Source of the DNA: Ochotona curzoniae
Lineage: Eukaryota; Chordata; Mammalia; Lagomorpha; Ochotonidae
DNA length: 64,000 bases
Reading direction: 5' to 3'
Assembly: GCF_017591425.1 (NCBI RefSeq)
Contig: NW_024465777.1
Span: forward strand, 5,394,001-5,458,000
How positions within the stretch are numbered: position 1 is the first letter of the stretch; every line of letters starts with the position of its first letter. This document shows positions 1 through 9,849 of the stretch, in pieces. The position numbers and the translations under genes were made by a program. The notes beneath the pieces are model-generated. The model had not been told where the DNA came from. It ran no database searches and worked only from the letters and a program-made list of their open reading frames with translations.

Positions 1-24
1 CTCTTCCTCTTTGCTCATCTTCTT

Positions 25-205
25 CTTCACTGGTTGTTCACTTTTAAAGACTCAACTTAAAAATCACCTCCCCCAGGAAGCCTGCCCTAATCACCACCCT
101 GGGCAACCTGTTTGGTGGTTTGTTTTTTCTCTCTGTGCTTCTTGTTCCCCAGGCTCCCTCCACCCCTTAGCACAGCTATTACTTGGGGATTATATGACCA
201 GCCAG
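25..205 (+). repeat. L2 LINE fragment
   Basis: Carries the mammal-wide L2 3'-region pattern (AAAGACTCAACTTAAAAATC, CACCTCCCCCAGGAAGCCT, then a CACAGCTATTACTTG block). Lies in an FGR intron, antisense to the gene. Confidence 0.6.
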
Positions 206-250
206 GCAGCAGTTCTCAGAAGGCAGAGATGGGGTAAGACTTGAGATCAA

Positions 251-588
251 GGGGCCCGGCATGATGGTCTAGTGGCTAAAGTTCTTGCCCTGTACACATT
301 GGGATCCCATCTCGGTGCCACTTCTAATCCTGGCAGGCCCTGCTTCCTATCCAACTCCCTGCTGTGGCCTAGGAAAGCAGTTGAGGACAGCCCAAAGCCT
401 TGAGACACTGCACTCGCATGGGAAACCCGGAGGAGGCTCCTGGCTCCTGGTTTTGGATCAGCGCAGCTCCAGCTGTTGCAGCCACTTGAGCAGTGAATCA
501 TTGGATGGAAGATCTTCCTCTCTATCTCTCCTCTCTATATATTTGATTTTCCAATAAAAATAAAATAAATCTTGAAAAAAAAAAAAAA
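251..588 (+). repeat. Lagomorph C-type SINE, near full length
   Basis: Head GGGGCCCGGCATGATGGTCT, B box CACTTCTAATCC, CCTGCTGTGGCCTAGGAAAG body, and CCAATAAAAATAAAATAAAT tail followed by 14 or more A. Inserted antisense to FGR with its A-tail only about 40 bp inside the intron from the splice donor at 627. Confidence 0.9.
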
Positions 589-627
589 GACTTCAGAGCA
601 GGGGCTGAGGTGAGCTGGGTCACTTAC

Positions 628-730
628 GTGTTGTTCAGGATGTGGAACTTGTCGCCCTTGGTGAAGGTGAGGTCATCTTCAGTGCGGGCCTCATAGTCGT
701 ATAGGGCGATGAACAGGGTCACCCCGCTGC
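628..730 (-). CDS. FGR: FGR second coding exon (start of SH3 domain)
   Basis: Encodes the N-terminal part of the SH3 domain of the Src-family tyrosine kinase FGR, a myeloid-expressed kinase acting under the plasma membrane downstream of Fc receptors and integrins. The translation [19 protein letters not shown] and the continuing [13 protein letters not shown] shows the ALYDY motif and the acidic RT loop that bind proline-rich ligands. It is closer to FGR than to SRC, YES or FYN (TLFIAL, DLTFTKG, FHILNN). The acceptor reads CTGCAG just before 730 and the donor is AC/GTAAGT after 628. The 103-nt length and phases (enters after codon base 1, leaves after base 2) fit the first coding exon and the conserved exon structure of the family. 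The following SH3/SH2 exon lies outside the window. No disabling change is seen. Recognition is from memory of the family. Confidence 0.95.
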
Positions 731-1172
731 CTGCAGGGCAGGGACCGCTGAGCCAAGTAGGGCACAAGCCAGCAGCGCCAAAGGAGCATACTTCCCAGAA
801 GTCCACTGTCCAGCCAGGCTCAGGGCTGAGCACTGTGGCTGCCGACGCCCTGTGCACCTCTGCCCCTACTCCTTTGTCCACCCTGGGGAGCCATATTGTT
901 CATTTCTCCACCCCACCAAGAAGACCTCCTAATTGGATTATGCACCCAAGTGGCCAAGGTCAGGGGGCTCTACGCCACCAGCTTCCCCTCAGATGGGGGA
1001 GGAGCTGGATCCACCCCCTGGGAGGCCCCCACATGGCCAGCCACTGCAGTCTTGGAAACAGGGCTGCTCTCCTGGGGTCAAGTCCATGTCTCCCCTCTCT
1101 GACCGCCCAATGTCTGCCAATGTCCAGGCAGCACCTGTTCCCAGCTCCCCAACCACCACCTCCGCCACTCAC
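731..1172 (-). other. FGR: FGR intron between the first two coding exons
   Basis: A 442-bp intron with GT/AG ends (GTGAGT donor at 1172, CTGCAG acceptor before 730). It is GC-rich, single-copy in appearance and free of SINEs. The long frames through it on both strands are not conserved coding sequence. Confidence 0.85.
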
Positions 1173-1392
1173 CTGAGATGCCCTTGACATTGCTACCTCC
1201 AAGGAAGGTGTGACTGGTTGGCTGAGGGGAGAAGCTGTTGTAGTTGGGGATGTGGGTGAAGGAGGAGGCTGGCCGGCCCTGTGTGGGGTCGGGGCTGTAG
1301 CGGTTAGCAGTCCCAGAGGCCCTGAAGTTCCCTTCCAGGCCATCATCCTCCTTGGACCCCCGTTCCAGCTTCTTGCAGAACAAACAGCCCAT
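1173..1392 (-). CDS. FGR: FGR first coding exon (start codon, SH4 and unique region)
   Basis: Start of the FGR open reading frame. The protein begins MGCLFCKKLE: Gly2 is the expected N-myristoylation site and Cys3/Cys6 the expected palmitoylation sites, anchoring the kinase to membranes. The 73 residues that follow are the variable unique region, with the FGR-type stretch PASSFTHIPNYNSF, ending in GISG. The exon ends CAG/GTGAGT at 1173 and splices in phase to the SH3 exon at 730 across a 442-bp intron. A probable 3' splice site (TGTGCAG after a pyrimidine-rich run) lies about 13 bp upstream of the ATG, so the 5' untranslated region continues in one or more non-coding exons further right. The ATG context has G at -3 and +4. 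The unique region differs from the human protein at many positions, which is normal for this segment. Confidence 0.95.
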
Positions 1393-1782
1393 TCCAGGTG
1401 CCCTGCTGCACAGGTTGAGAGGGCACGCTTCACCGCAGGGTCCTTGCTAGGGTGCTCCAGACGCACCTGCCCACGGGCGCACACACACACACCTGCACAC
1501 GCAGACACACAGCCCGCCCCGGGTTGCGGGTCCCCTGTTGTGAATGGTGAAGTGGCACAGGCCCTCTCTCCAGCCCCCTGGGTCCGCCTCTCAGTGGCTC
1601 CTGCCCGCTCCTGCAGCCGGGCTCCAGCCCACAGCAACAGACCGCCTTTCGACATCAGGATGTTGCTGCGGTCATTTCAGCTCTTTGCCTCCCATGGCTG
1701 CGATAGGCTGTGTTCCTGTGACTTCCTTGGGGCACTTGGGTCCGTGTGTCTCTTAGGATGCTGGTCTGCACACATGCGTGCC

Positions 1783-1783
<1 letters not shown>

Positions 1784-1836
<53 letters not shown>
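1784..1836 (+). repeat. (TG)n microsatellite
   Basis: An uninterrupted run of about 26 TG units. It lies about 400 bp upstream of the FGR start codon. Confidence 0.98.
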
Positions 1837-1837
<1 letters not shown>

Positions 1838-1980
1838 AACTCCCTGGGGATGCTGTTAAGGTGTGTGTGTGGGGGGGATGGTATGTGTGAATACCCATCT
1901 CTGCTCCTGCTTGGCTGAGTGTATGCAAGTCTGCATCAATGTGATTGTAAAGTGTACCTGCAAATGTGCACATCTGTACA

Positions 1981-1982
1981 GT

Positions 1983-2025
<43 letters not shown>

Positions 2026-2028
2026 TGT
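1981..2028 (+). repeat. (TG)n microsatellite, interrupted
   Basis: About 20 TG units with interruptions near both ends (GTATG, GTACG). It is the second such array within 200 bp. Confidence 0.97.
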
Positions 2029-3150
2029 AGGTCTGTGGGAGAAGCCAGAGCTGTGTCTCCGTGTCTGTGACCATGGACCATGTGTGAGCGGGAGTGCATG
2101 CCAGCACCTGGAGGTTCCCTGCAGAGGGGGATCAAGACCATTTCCTGTCATCCGTCCAGCCTCGGGCCTCTCCAGCTGCCTCTTTCTGGCTCCCCCACCC
2201 GTTACCTAGCAACAGGGCCCTTGGAGGAGTGGGGGTTAGGAGGAGTTGTGGGGCTCAGCAAGGCCACTCTGTTTCCTGATCCCCAAAGTCCCTAGTCCTC
2301 CCCTCCCCACCGACTACTCACCCTTGAGGCCCCTACTTCTGCATCAGCGTGGCTGTACCATGGTGCTTGGAGGGATTGGGGACCTGTGGGGAGGCAAGGG
2401 GACACGGTGGAGGATGACCCGGCCTGGCTTCTGCCCTGGAGGGAAGTCGGGCAGCTGGGCTGGGCCCTAGCGTGACTTCTGCTACTGCGCTGAAATAGCA
2501 TTCAACCCTCCCCTGCAGGCCAGCACCCCCAAAACCCACACTTTCACCAACATACATGGGTATAAGCATGAGCTTAGCAACATACAATCCACACATTAAC
2601 ATATCCATTTATGCACATGTGTGCGTGTGTCCATGGACTCGTATCTGGCCACACACAGGTAAGCCTCCCTCGCAGCACAGTGGACCCACACGGGTGCTCT
2701 CAGCTTGCTGGGCTGGGCCATCTCTAGGTGGATCCCCCCTTCCCTGCCCCAGTCTGGCTCGTTCCCCAGGGCCCCCAATCACCATCTCACAAACCCCAGG
2801 TCCCTTTCCCAGCCCTGTCTCACCCTGCCTGGGCTGTGTGTGCCCCTGGGTGGCTTCTGGTGGAGCAGGTAAGCTGGGCACCCACCTGCAAAGCCCTATT
2901 CCATCCCCACGTAGAGGAGAGTCAGAAGCTGGGGCTGCCAGTGCCCCTGAGGCAGCCCCCACCCCCCGACCAGCTGTGATCCAGGCCTGCTCCTGTAGCT
3001 GAATCGCCTCGAGCACCAGGGTGGGGAGGTCATTGAGCAAAGGGTCCCCACCCCTACATAGCCACTGCCATTGCACCACTCAGAGAGGAACTAGCCACCA
3101 GCAGGGCTGGGTTTCTTAAGCAGTGGGAGGAATGCAGCGCTAGGGTGGGG

Positions 3151-3181
3151 CCCGCCCCCGCCCCCGCCCCCGCCCCCGCCC
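3151..3181 (+). repeat. (CCCCCG)n array
   Basis: Five near-perfect CCCCCG hexamers. The minus strand, which is the FGR sense strand, has five runs of five G separated by single C, a strong G-quadruplex-type pattern and a tandem GC box. Confidence 0.95.
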
Positions 3182-3289
3182 AGTGAACCCCGATTTTCCC
3201 CAGGGGGCCTGAAGGTCCTGGTTAGAGGAACTCCTAGCTTCTCCCTCTGGACTTCCAGGTAGCCCCCTTGCAGGTATCATTCTGTTTCT

Positions 3290-3400
3290 CTCTGTGTGGC
3301 CTGCCCTTCCTGTGAGCACCACTCACCTCTTCCAAGAAGCCTTCCTGGATCTATTGGGCCCAGTTTCCTGGTCAAAGATTCTGTCTCATCGTTGCCTTGC
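3290..3400 (+). repeat. L2 LINE fragment
   Basis: Contains CACCTCTTCCAAGAAGCCTT, the hallmark L2 3'-region phrase, followed by decayed sequence. Confidence 0.5.
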
Positions 3401-4631
3401 TCTCCACCACCCAGGCCCCACCGGCCTCGTCACCCTCCACTGTCGCTGTGCTCCCATGTGTGTGTTGTGGGGGGCGGGGTGACACCCATGTGGTCAACAA
3501 CGAAGCAGGCTGCGGTGAGAGACCTGCCTGAAAATAGCCACTGTCGCTGGGCCCAGGCTGACATCTTCTCCCTAGGACCCCTCCCCTTGGGTGAAGCTTG
3601 TGTGTCTATGGGGCCCCAGGCAGGTGCAGGGTCAGTGATGGTCAAGAGAGAGGACAAAGGGGGCGTGGAAGGGAAGGACCAGGGCTGTGAGAGAAACCAG
3701 GCTGGGGCTGGTTCCTGGTGCAAAAGGGTTCCTGGATAAGAAGTAAAACCTTGCAAGAAAACTCACATTTGTACCACCACTCTCAGTTCCCAGGCTCCCC
3801 AGATCCACACAGCACTACTAACCCACGTCCCTGGCAGCCCACAGCCTCTTCGGGAGACCCGTGGCTCCTTCACCTTGGTGCTGTGGTCACACTCCCCACA
3901 GATGCTCACCTCCAGGCCCATCCACCTTGCACACATGTGACCTCGCCAAAGACCTGCAGGCACAGACCAGGACGCACAGGACCAGTCAGGCACTGGCTGC
4001 AGCCCTCCACCTAAGGCACTCTGGGCAAACTTGGGCTCCTGGGTTTGATGATGAGACCACAGAGACCCCTGGAAGGTTTTAATTTGCCCTGCACTACACA
4101 GAGGGTGTATCCTGACTGGGTGCTGGCTCTCAGCCGCTCTTCTCTGCCTTGCGCCAGTGGCGCAGTGTCCCGCTGGGACTCAGAGCCGCACAAGGCTCTG
4201 CCCTCCAGGGATGTGCACGTCTTCACACGCAGACTCACTGCTGTCACTTCTAACAACAGCTGCGTGCCCAATATCGCAGTGGGTCGGTCGCGTCAGCCCT
4301 GCCTTGTCCCTGGCCTGTTCTGAAGTGCTGGTGGCAGATTGTCCGCCCCAGGCAAGGAGGCTGAAAGCTCTGTGGGCCAGGAGAACGCTGGCAAGGCCGT
4401 CAGTGTGGGCGGTAGGCAGAGGCCGCCATGCTCGGGGCTTCGTGAATGCCAGGCTTGATGAGGACTGAAGCCCTGGCTGGGCTGGGCTCTCTGAGGACCT
4501 GGATCCTGAGGATGGAGGGGAGCAGGTGGTGTCCTGGGGTCCACATGGCCCAACACAGGGAGACGTACTGAAGGTGACATGGCTCCTGTGGCTTTGTCAG
4601 AAGAGAAGACACGAGGACATAAGAGAGGTGG

Positions 4632-4855
4632 GAGTAGGAGTGTGGGCATCTGGTCTAGGGGCTAAGACTCACCTTGGGGTGCCTACCTCCCCACATCAGG
4701 GGGCCTGGGCTCCTGCTGGTGTGCACCCTGGGAATCAGCAGGGGATGAAAGCTTGGGGGATTGGGTCCCTGCCACCTGCGTGGGGTTCTTGGCTCCTGGT
4801 TGCTGGGGGTGTTTGGAGAGTGACCCTGTGAACAGCACATTTCATATTTTAAAAA
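4632..4855 (+). repeat. Old, decayed C-type SINE
   Basis: Recognisable pieces in order: CATCTGGTCTAGGGGCTAAG head, GGTCCCTGCCACC, TCTTGGCTCCTGGTTGCTGG, TTTGGAGAGTGACCC. The tail is lost in an A/G-rich stretch. Confidence 0.5.
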
Positions 4856-5129
4856 GAAAGGGAGAGAGAAAAATAAAGAAAGAGACTGAGCTAGCCTGCG
4901 AGATATACAGACAGGCAGAGGGAGAGCCAAGCAGCATGCTGCTGACTGCCTCTCAGGAGGAAATGCTGGGCTGCAGCATCCACTGGCACCCGTGGGGCAC
5001 CGTTCCTCTGGTGGCTGATTTAAAGCTTACAGAGTGACGCCCCAAATGCTGGCTTGGGAGGAGAGAAGCAGAACCAGCCTGAGCCAGCACAAGTTGGCTC
5101 TGCTGACTATATCACTGCCAGGAAAGGAC

Positions 5130-5167
5130 AATGAGAGAGAGAGAGAAAAAGAGAGAGGAGAGAGAGC
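5130..5167 (+). repeat. (GA)n-rich low-complexity run
   Basis: Imperfect GAGAGA tract with A-rich interruptions. Confidence 0.85.
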
Positions 5168-5554
5168 TACAGAAATGCAAGGTGAAGAGAAGGAGTGCCA
5201 GGGAAACATGGGAAGAGGCAGAGGAAAAAGGCAAATAGAAGCAAGGTGGAGGCAGGCAGAGAACTAGACACAAAGGCAGTGAGGGCCAGGGAGCAGCTGA
5301 GTGCCCTCCGTTCAGGGCTCTGCATGGCCATTGTCCCCAGGATGCCACATGTCACTCTCCCAGCCCCCACTCTGTGGCTGCATGCACACCTGTACCTCCT
5401 ATTATATGGGGAGGAATGTGACATCCTCCAAGTCTGGGTTGCAAAACAGATCCATTGCATGTGTGCTGGTTTATGAAACAATCATACCGCAGCTGGCATT
5501 GTGCCAAGCAGTCCTCACGTGTGGTACCATTTGGGACCCTTCAGAGGCAGGTCC

Positions 5555-5665
5555 TGTGATCAACTCTTGTCTTTTTGATGTAGCCACTGAGGCACGGAGA
5601 TGCCAACAGCCAGGTGAGCGACAGAAGCAACACAAAGTCGGAGATGGCTGCACGGCCTGCTCCAA
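5555..5665 (+). repeat. Possible MIR fragment
   Basis: Decayed match to the MIR core order (CCACTGAGGCACGGAGATGC, then AGGTGAGCGACAGAAGC). Confidence 0.35.
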
Positions 5666-5911
5666 GCACTGCTCCTGACTACAAGGAGTAACAATGTGTC
5701 TGAATGAACGCTTGCTGTGTGCTTCACACTCAATCCTCCTCCCAGCATCTCTCAGCTGACCACCGAATCTGAAGCCGAATCTGAAGCTACGCCTGTCTTT
5801 CTTCTTCAAGCACCAGGTTTTGTGGCCTGCTAACAACAAACAACAGCCCACGGTGGCCACAGCATTGCCAGACCCTGCTGGGCCCTGGGCTGTCGGACAA
5901 ACGTGGCTATT

Positions 5912-6223
5912 ATTTTCAAAATATGTGTTCATTTATGTTGAAAGGCAGAGTGATAGAGAGAAGGGTTAGAAACGGAGAGATCTCCCATTGGCTGGTTCAT
6001 CCCCAAATGTCCACAAACAGGCAGGGCTGCCCGGAGCTGAGGCCAAGAACCAGAAACTCCGTCTAGGTTGGTGTAGAAGCCCAGGCACTTGGGCCATTCT
6101 CTGCGACGTTCTTTGGCATTTAGCAGGGAGCTGGTTCAGAAGTGGAGCAGCATCCCCGTGTTCTGATTTTGGCATGTCAGCATCACAAGTCAGCAGAGGC
6201 TAACCCACTGCACCCCAATGCCA
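5912..6223 (-). repeat. C-type SINE, older copy
   Basis: Antisense pattern: GTTGAAAGGCAGAGTGATAG, AGATCTCCCATTGGCTGGTT, CATTTAGCAGGGAGCTGG, CACCCCAATGCC. About 25% diverged by eye. Confidence 0.75.
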
Positions 6224-6604
6224 GCTGCCAAATTTGCCTCTTGGACATCTGATTGGTAGGAACCAATACATCCGATTGCCAAAGCCCTGTCAGGGACAAC
6301 ATCCTGTTATGGGCATCAGAACGGCAGTCTTGCCCTTGGACCCTGCTGCTCCTACCTCCAGCAGATGCCCCTGGACAGCCCTCCCTTCCACTTCCACAAA
6401 TCTGCTCAGCAGGAGGAGAGGGGGAGATCTGTAGTGTCTGCACCTGTCCCTCTCTGCAGAGCTGCCATCAGGGTTCAATGATGTGAGGCTCTTGCCAGGC
6501 AAGTGGTGACCCCATGACATTGACATCCACAGGTGGCAAAGCTAGGGACAGCCCCCAGGGGCCAGTTCACACTCATCGACCCCACCCCACCCCCACCTCG
6601 CTGC

Positions 6605-6715
6605 AACCTGCTTGTGTGTGGTGGGGAAGCGATGTGCCCAAGGTCACACAGCCCAACAGGGACTTCAGAGCTGGAGAAGCCTGAGCAGATTGTGCTGGCC
6701 TCAGCTGCCAAATGC
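6605..6715 (+). repeat. MIR fragment
   Basis: Contains GATGTGCCCAAGGTCACACA followed by GGACTTCAGAGCTGGA, the conserved MIR core order. Confidence 0.6.
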
Positions 6716-6759
6716 CGACTTTCTACCGGGCCCCTGACCAACAGACACATCAGGCAGTT

Positions 6760-6774
6760 CCCCCCCCCCCCCCC
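6760..6774 (+). repeat. Poly(C) run
   Basis: Fifteen consecutive C. Confidence 0.97.
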
Positions 6775-6961
6775 GGCTCCCCACTTCTGGACTAGGGAGT
6801 CCCAGGCCCCTTCCATTCTTTCTGGAAACCCATACTTCCAAATGCCACACCAGAGCTTTGAGGTGGAAACATGATGTTTTGGGGACCCTCTACCCCAGCC
6901 TGCATGATCTAGAAGCAGACTGGGCTGAAATCCTGTCCCAACCCCCACACCTTGCCTCCAT

Positions 6962-6974
6962 CCCCCCCCCCCCC
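6962..6974 (+). repeat. Poly(C) run
   Basis: Thirteen consecutive C, then GCCCC. Exact length may be an assembly uncertainty. Confidence 0.95.
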
Positions 6975-7519
6975 GCCCCAGCTGTAGCTGTGGCTACATT
7001 TCACATAGGGAGACAAATCTCCACACAAGCCCCCAGAGGTTGAGGCACACAGCAGGTGCTCAGCCAACTTTTCACTTCTCTCCTTTTCACTTGAGGAAGG
7101 CCCTGCAGCGCAGTGGGGAAATAGCCGAGGGGGCAGAACTGGACAGAGCAGAGAGGAAAGAGAAGTTCCCAGGAGAGCTGGCCCCAGCGACGCGTGGGGG
7201 ATTTCACCAAGAGGGAACTGGACTCTAGGCAGTGGCCGGAAACCACTGTCCTGCAAGAGTTCCGGCTTCTTCTCGGGGCTCTGCTGGGCAGGGGCAAGGC
7301 AGGGCATGGAATTGGGGGCACACAGTTGAAAGTCTGTGAGGTCAAGCAGGTGAACCCAGCATCACTATGTCCCCACTCCCAGAGCTCCTGGCTGTAGGTG
7401 TCTCCATCCCTGCACCCACCGGTGTCTGCCCAGGGTGAACCCCACCCCCCTTCTCACCTTGTCTTGTTTTGAACCCCCAGGGACCAAGAACACATCCCCA
7501 GAAGCCCCTGCTGCCACCT

Positions 7520-7882
7520 GGGGGAATGGGAATCAGCACACAGACACAGGCAGAAAGAGACCAGGGGCCCAAGGATTCCCGAGGACTGCCGGCTTGGGTG
7601 GTGGCCACCTGGGTGTGGCACCCAGGAGCGGAGAGGACAGACCTCAGGCCTGCTGACCTCCCTGGTATGGGTCCTCAAGAGTGCTACAGGCCATCCATTT
7701 ATTAGACACCTGCTGTGTGCCTGGCCCCGGAGGCCCAGGCAGTAGGCTTTCAGGCCCCTCCAAGTTTTTGAGAAGGTAAAGGATAGCCCCATTCAGGACC
7801 CTCAACAAAGGTCACGCTAGACCTGATTCTGACCCAGCCTGGGGCAAGCAGGTGCAGTATGCTTTGTCTCACCTCACGATTG
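7520..7882 (+). repeat. Local duplication, copy 1
   Basis: Matches 8588-8966. The core from about 7537 to 7790 is about 95% identical to copy 2; the right part is much less similar and has indels. The TTTATTAGACACCTGCTGTG segment looks like an antisense L2 3' end, so the duplicated unit includes an old L2/MIR piece. Confidence 0.9.
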
Positions 7883-8587
7883 GAAGGTGGGGGTGTCTGT
7901 AGTGGCAGGGTGGGGGTGAGCAGGTGGCCTATCTAGCTCAAGCTGGCGCCTGAGGATACTGACTCAGGAAACTCCCCTAGGAAAACGGTTTCCTAGCTGT
8001 GCAGGACCACCTCCACCAGCAATCTAACACACGGTGCCCTGTGTCATCCAGCCGAGGCAACAGGGTTTTCAGGAGCTAGGCTCCAGGCACTATCCAGAGG
8101 GGAGTTCAGGGCTTAAAGAGTCTGGCTTCCACAATGTGGCAGACAGGAAATCCCCTCCCTGGCCTTGGATGGGGGGGTATCCCTGTCCTCTCCCACCTTG
8201 GGCAGCCCAGCCTGCTGTGTGCACAAGGGCCTCCCAAGCTTGGGCCATTTCCTTTGTCGTAGCAGCCTCAGTGGGTGCAGCACAAGCCCTGTCTCACAAG
8301 GACGCTCCCAGGCTCTTGCACATTTACTAAATGCCCCAGCCACATGCGCACACTGTCACACCCTCACTTACAGCTTCGTGCCCTCTGCGGGTACAGGAGC
8401 TGGCGGTGGAGCCCAGGAACCCCACATCTTCCTTCGTGTACCTCTTCCGCCTCCCGGGGTAGGGCTGGGGGGATGCTAAGAAATGTGGCAGAGATGAGCG
8501 GAGGTGCTCAGCCCAGATGCCCTGGACTGTTAGTCCTGGCTGTTGGTCCTGCTGGTCATCAGCTGCCTAACCTCCATCTTCCCATCT
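7883..8587. other. Spacer between the duplicated copies
   Basis: About 700 bp of unique-looking GC-rich sequence with no gene or clear repeat. Confidence 0.6.
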
Positions 8588-8966
8588 GGGGAATGGGAAT
8601 CAGCAGCCTGTTTTCCCTTCACAGACACAGGCAGAAAGAGGTTAGGGGCCCAAGGATTCCTGAGGAACTGCTGGCCTGGGTGGTGGCCACCTGGGTGTGG
8701 TACCCAGGAGCGGAGAGGACAGACCTCAGGCCTGCTGACCTCCCTGGTATGGGTCCTCAAGAGTGCTACAGGCCATCCAGGCCATCCATTTATTAGACAC
8801 CTGCTGTGTGCCTGGCCCCGGAGGCCCAGGCAGTAGGCTTTCAGGCCCCTCCAAGTTTTTGAGAAGGTAAAGGATAGTGTCCTTTAGTGCCTTCAGGACC
8901 CTCAGCGAAGTTCACTCCCCAGCCTGGGGCAGGCAGGGTCATTCAGCATGCTTTATTTCCACAGCT
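8588..8966 (+). repeat. Local duplication, copy 2
   Basis: Direct repeat of 7520-7882, offset about 1.07 kb. Distinguished by an extra AGGCCATCC duplication near 8776 and by a MIR-like stretch (CATCTTCCCATCTGGGGAAT) just upstream, of which copy 1 keeps only the end. Confidence 0.9.
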
Positions 8967-9212
8967 GGGACAGGAAGAAGGAGGCCCAAAGAATACAGCA
9001 ACTGAGGACCCAGTGTGACCAAGAGCCCACATCTGTGAGGCTACAGAACCCTGGAACATGGAGCATCACCGCCTCCTCTTTCTGTCCTGCCGTCCACCCA
9101 AAAGACCCCAAACCGGCAAAGGCAAAAGCCAACAGCCTCGGGTCCGGGCCTGCCCCGCCCGCTGCAAGGAACCCAGCAGCAGCCAGAGCCCAGCTCGCCT
9201 CTCCGCCCTCTG

Positions 9213-9226
9213 GTTGCCATGGACAC
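9213..9226 (+). promoter_or_regulatory. X-box-like site (RFX half-palindrome)
   Basis: GTTGCCATGGACAC: one half matches the RFX X-box consensus GTTGCC; the other half is degenerate. Confidence 0.3.
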
Positions 9227-9368
9227 AGCCCCTCCACACCTCCACGGTCAAAGGCAGGATTTCCGTCGGGGCGGCTAGCAATTCCCGGATCCCGCGGGGA
9301 ACGCGGAGTGAGACGTTCACTGCGGGGCGAGGAGGGGGTGCCCGACGAGGCCCGGCCCTGCCGAGGGC

Positions 9369-9380
9369 GGGGACTTCCCC
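9369..9380 (+). promoter_or_regulatory. Perfect kappa-B (NF-kB/Rel) site
   Basis: GGGGACTTCCCC fits GGGRNYYYCC on both strands, sits in the CpG-rich stretch and is followed by AGGAAGA, an ETS-type core. FGR is an inducible myeloid/B-cell gene, so regulation is plausible but inferred. Confidence 0.5.
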
Positions 9381-9849
9381 AGGAAGACCCTCCAGTGCCG
9401 GGCGGGACAGCTTTGGGGTCCAGCTGTCCAGGCGTCCTCCCTGGCCCTACTGGCTAAGCCTTGATCCCCTGTCTCTGCCAATGCGGGACTGGGGGACTCC
9501 CTGGACCCCCGGAATTGTATCCTCAATCCACGCGCTCAGAAAATGCTCCCGCACCTGCTTCCCGCAAGTGCCCACGCTTGATTCTCCCAGTTCCTTCCTA
9601 AATGCTCCCTTTCAGGGTCCCCTTAGTTCCTCCCCAATCGCCCCACTTTCCAGATCCTACCAATTTCGCCTTGCAGGGGCCCTCCTGTTTCCCCGCCAGA
9701 CCCCCCTCTAAGATCCCAGATGCCCCCAGCTTTGCTTCACGTTAGACTCCAGGTTTCTGCCCTTCTACCCCCCTGGCGCTTTTCCGGCTAGGGTCCCCCT
9801 AGCCTGCAACTTCTGCAGCTCGTCTAAGTTCCCACCCGCCTTGCCCGCC

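Larger units (their letters stand above)
1393..4630. other. FGR 5' region without recognised exons
   Basis: About 3.2 kb upstream of the FGR start codon. Apart from the microsatellites, the CCCCCG array and one L2 piece listed separately, it is GC-rich and single-copy in appearance. Non-coding FGR exons may lie here but cannot be placed from sequence alone. Confidence 0.6.
9150..9420. promoter_or_regulatory. CpG-rich region upstream of FGR
   Basis: CpG dinucleotides are frequent, in contrast to most of the window. Contains GGGGCGGCTAG, an X-box-like palindrome and a perfect kappa-B site. Candidate FGR promoter or enhancer about 8 kb upstream of the start codon; position and motif content are the only support. 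Confidence 0.45.

Noticed and set aside
960..1655. 231-residue minus-strand frame overlapping the FGR first coding exon
   Set aside because: Different frame from the FGR coding sequence; a shadow of GC-rich DNA.
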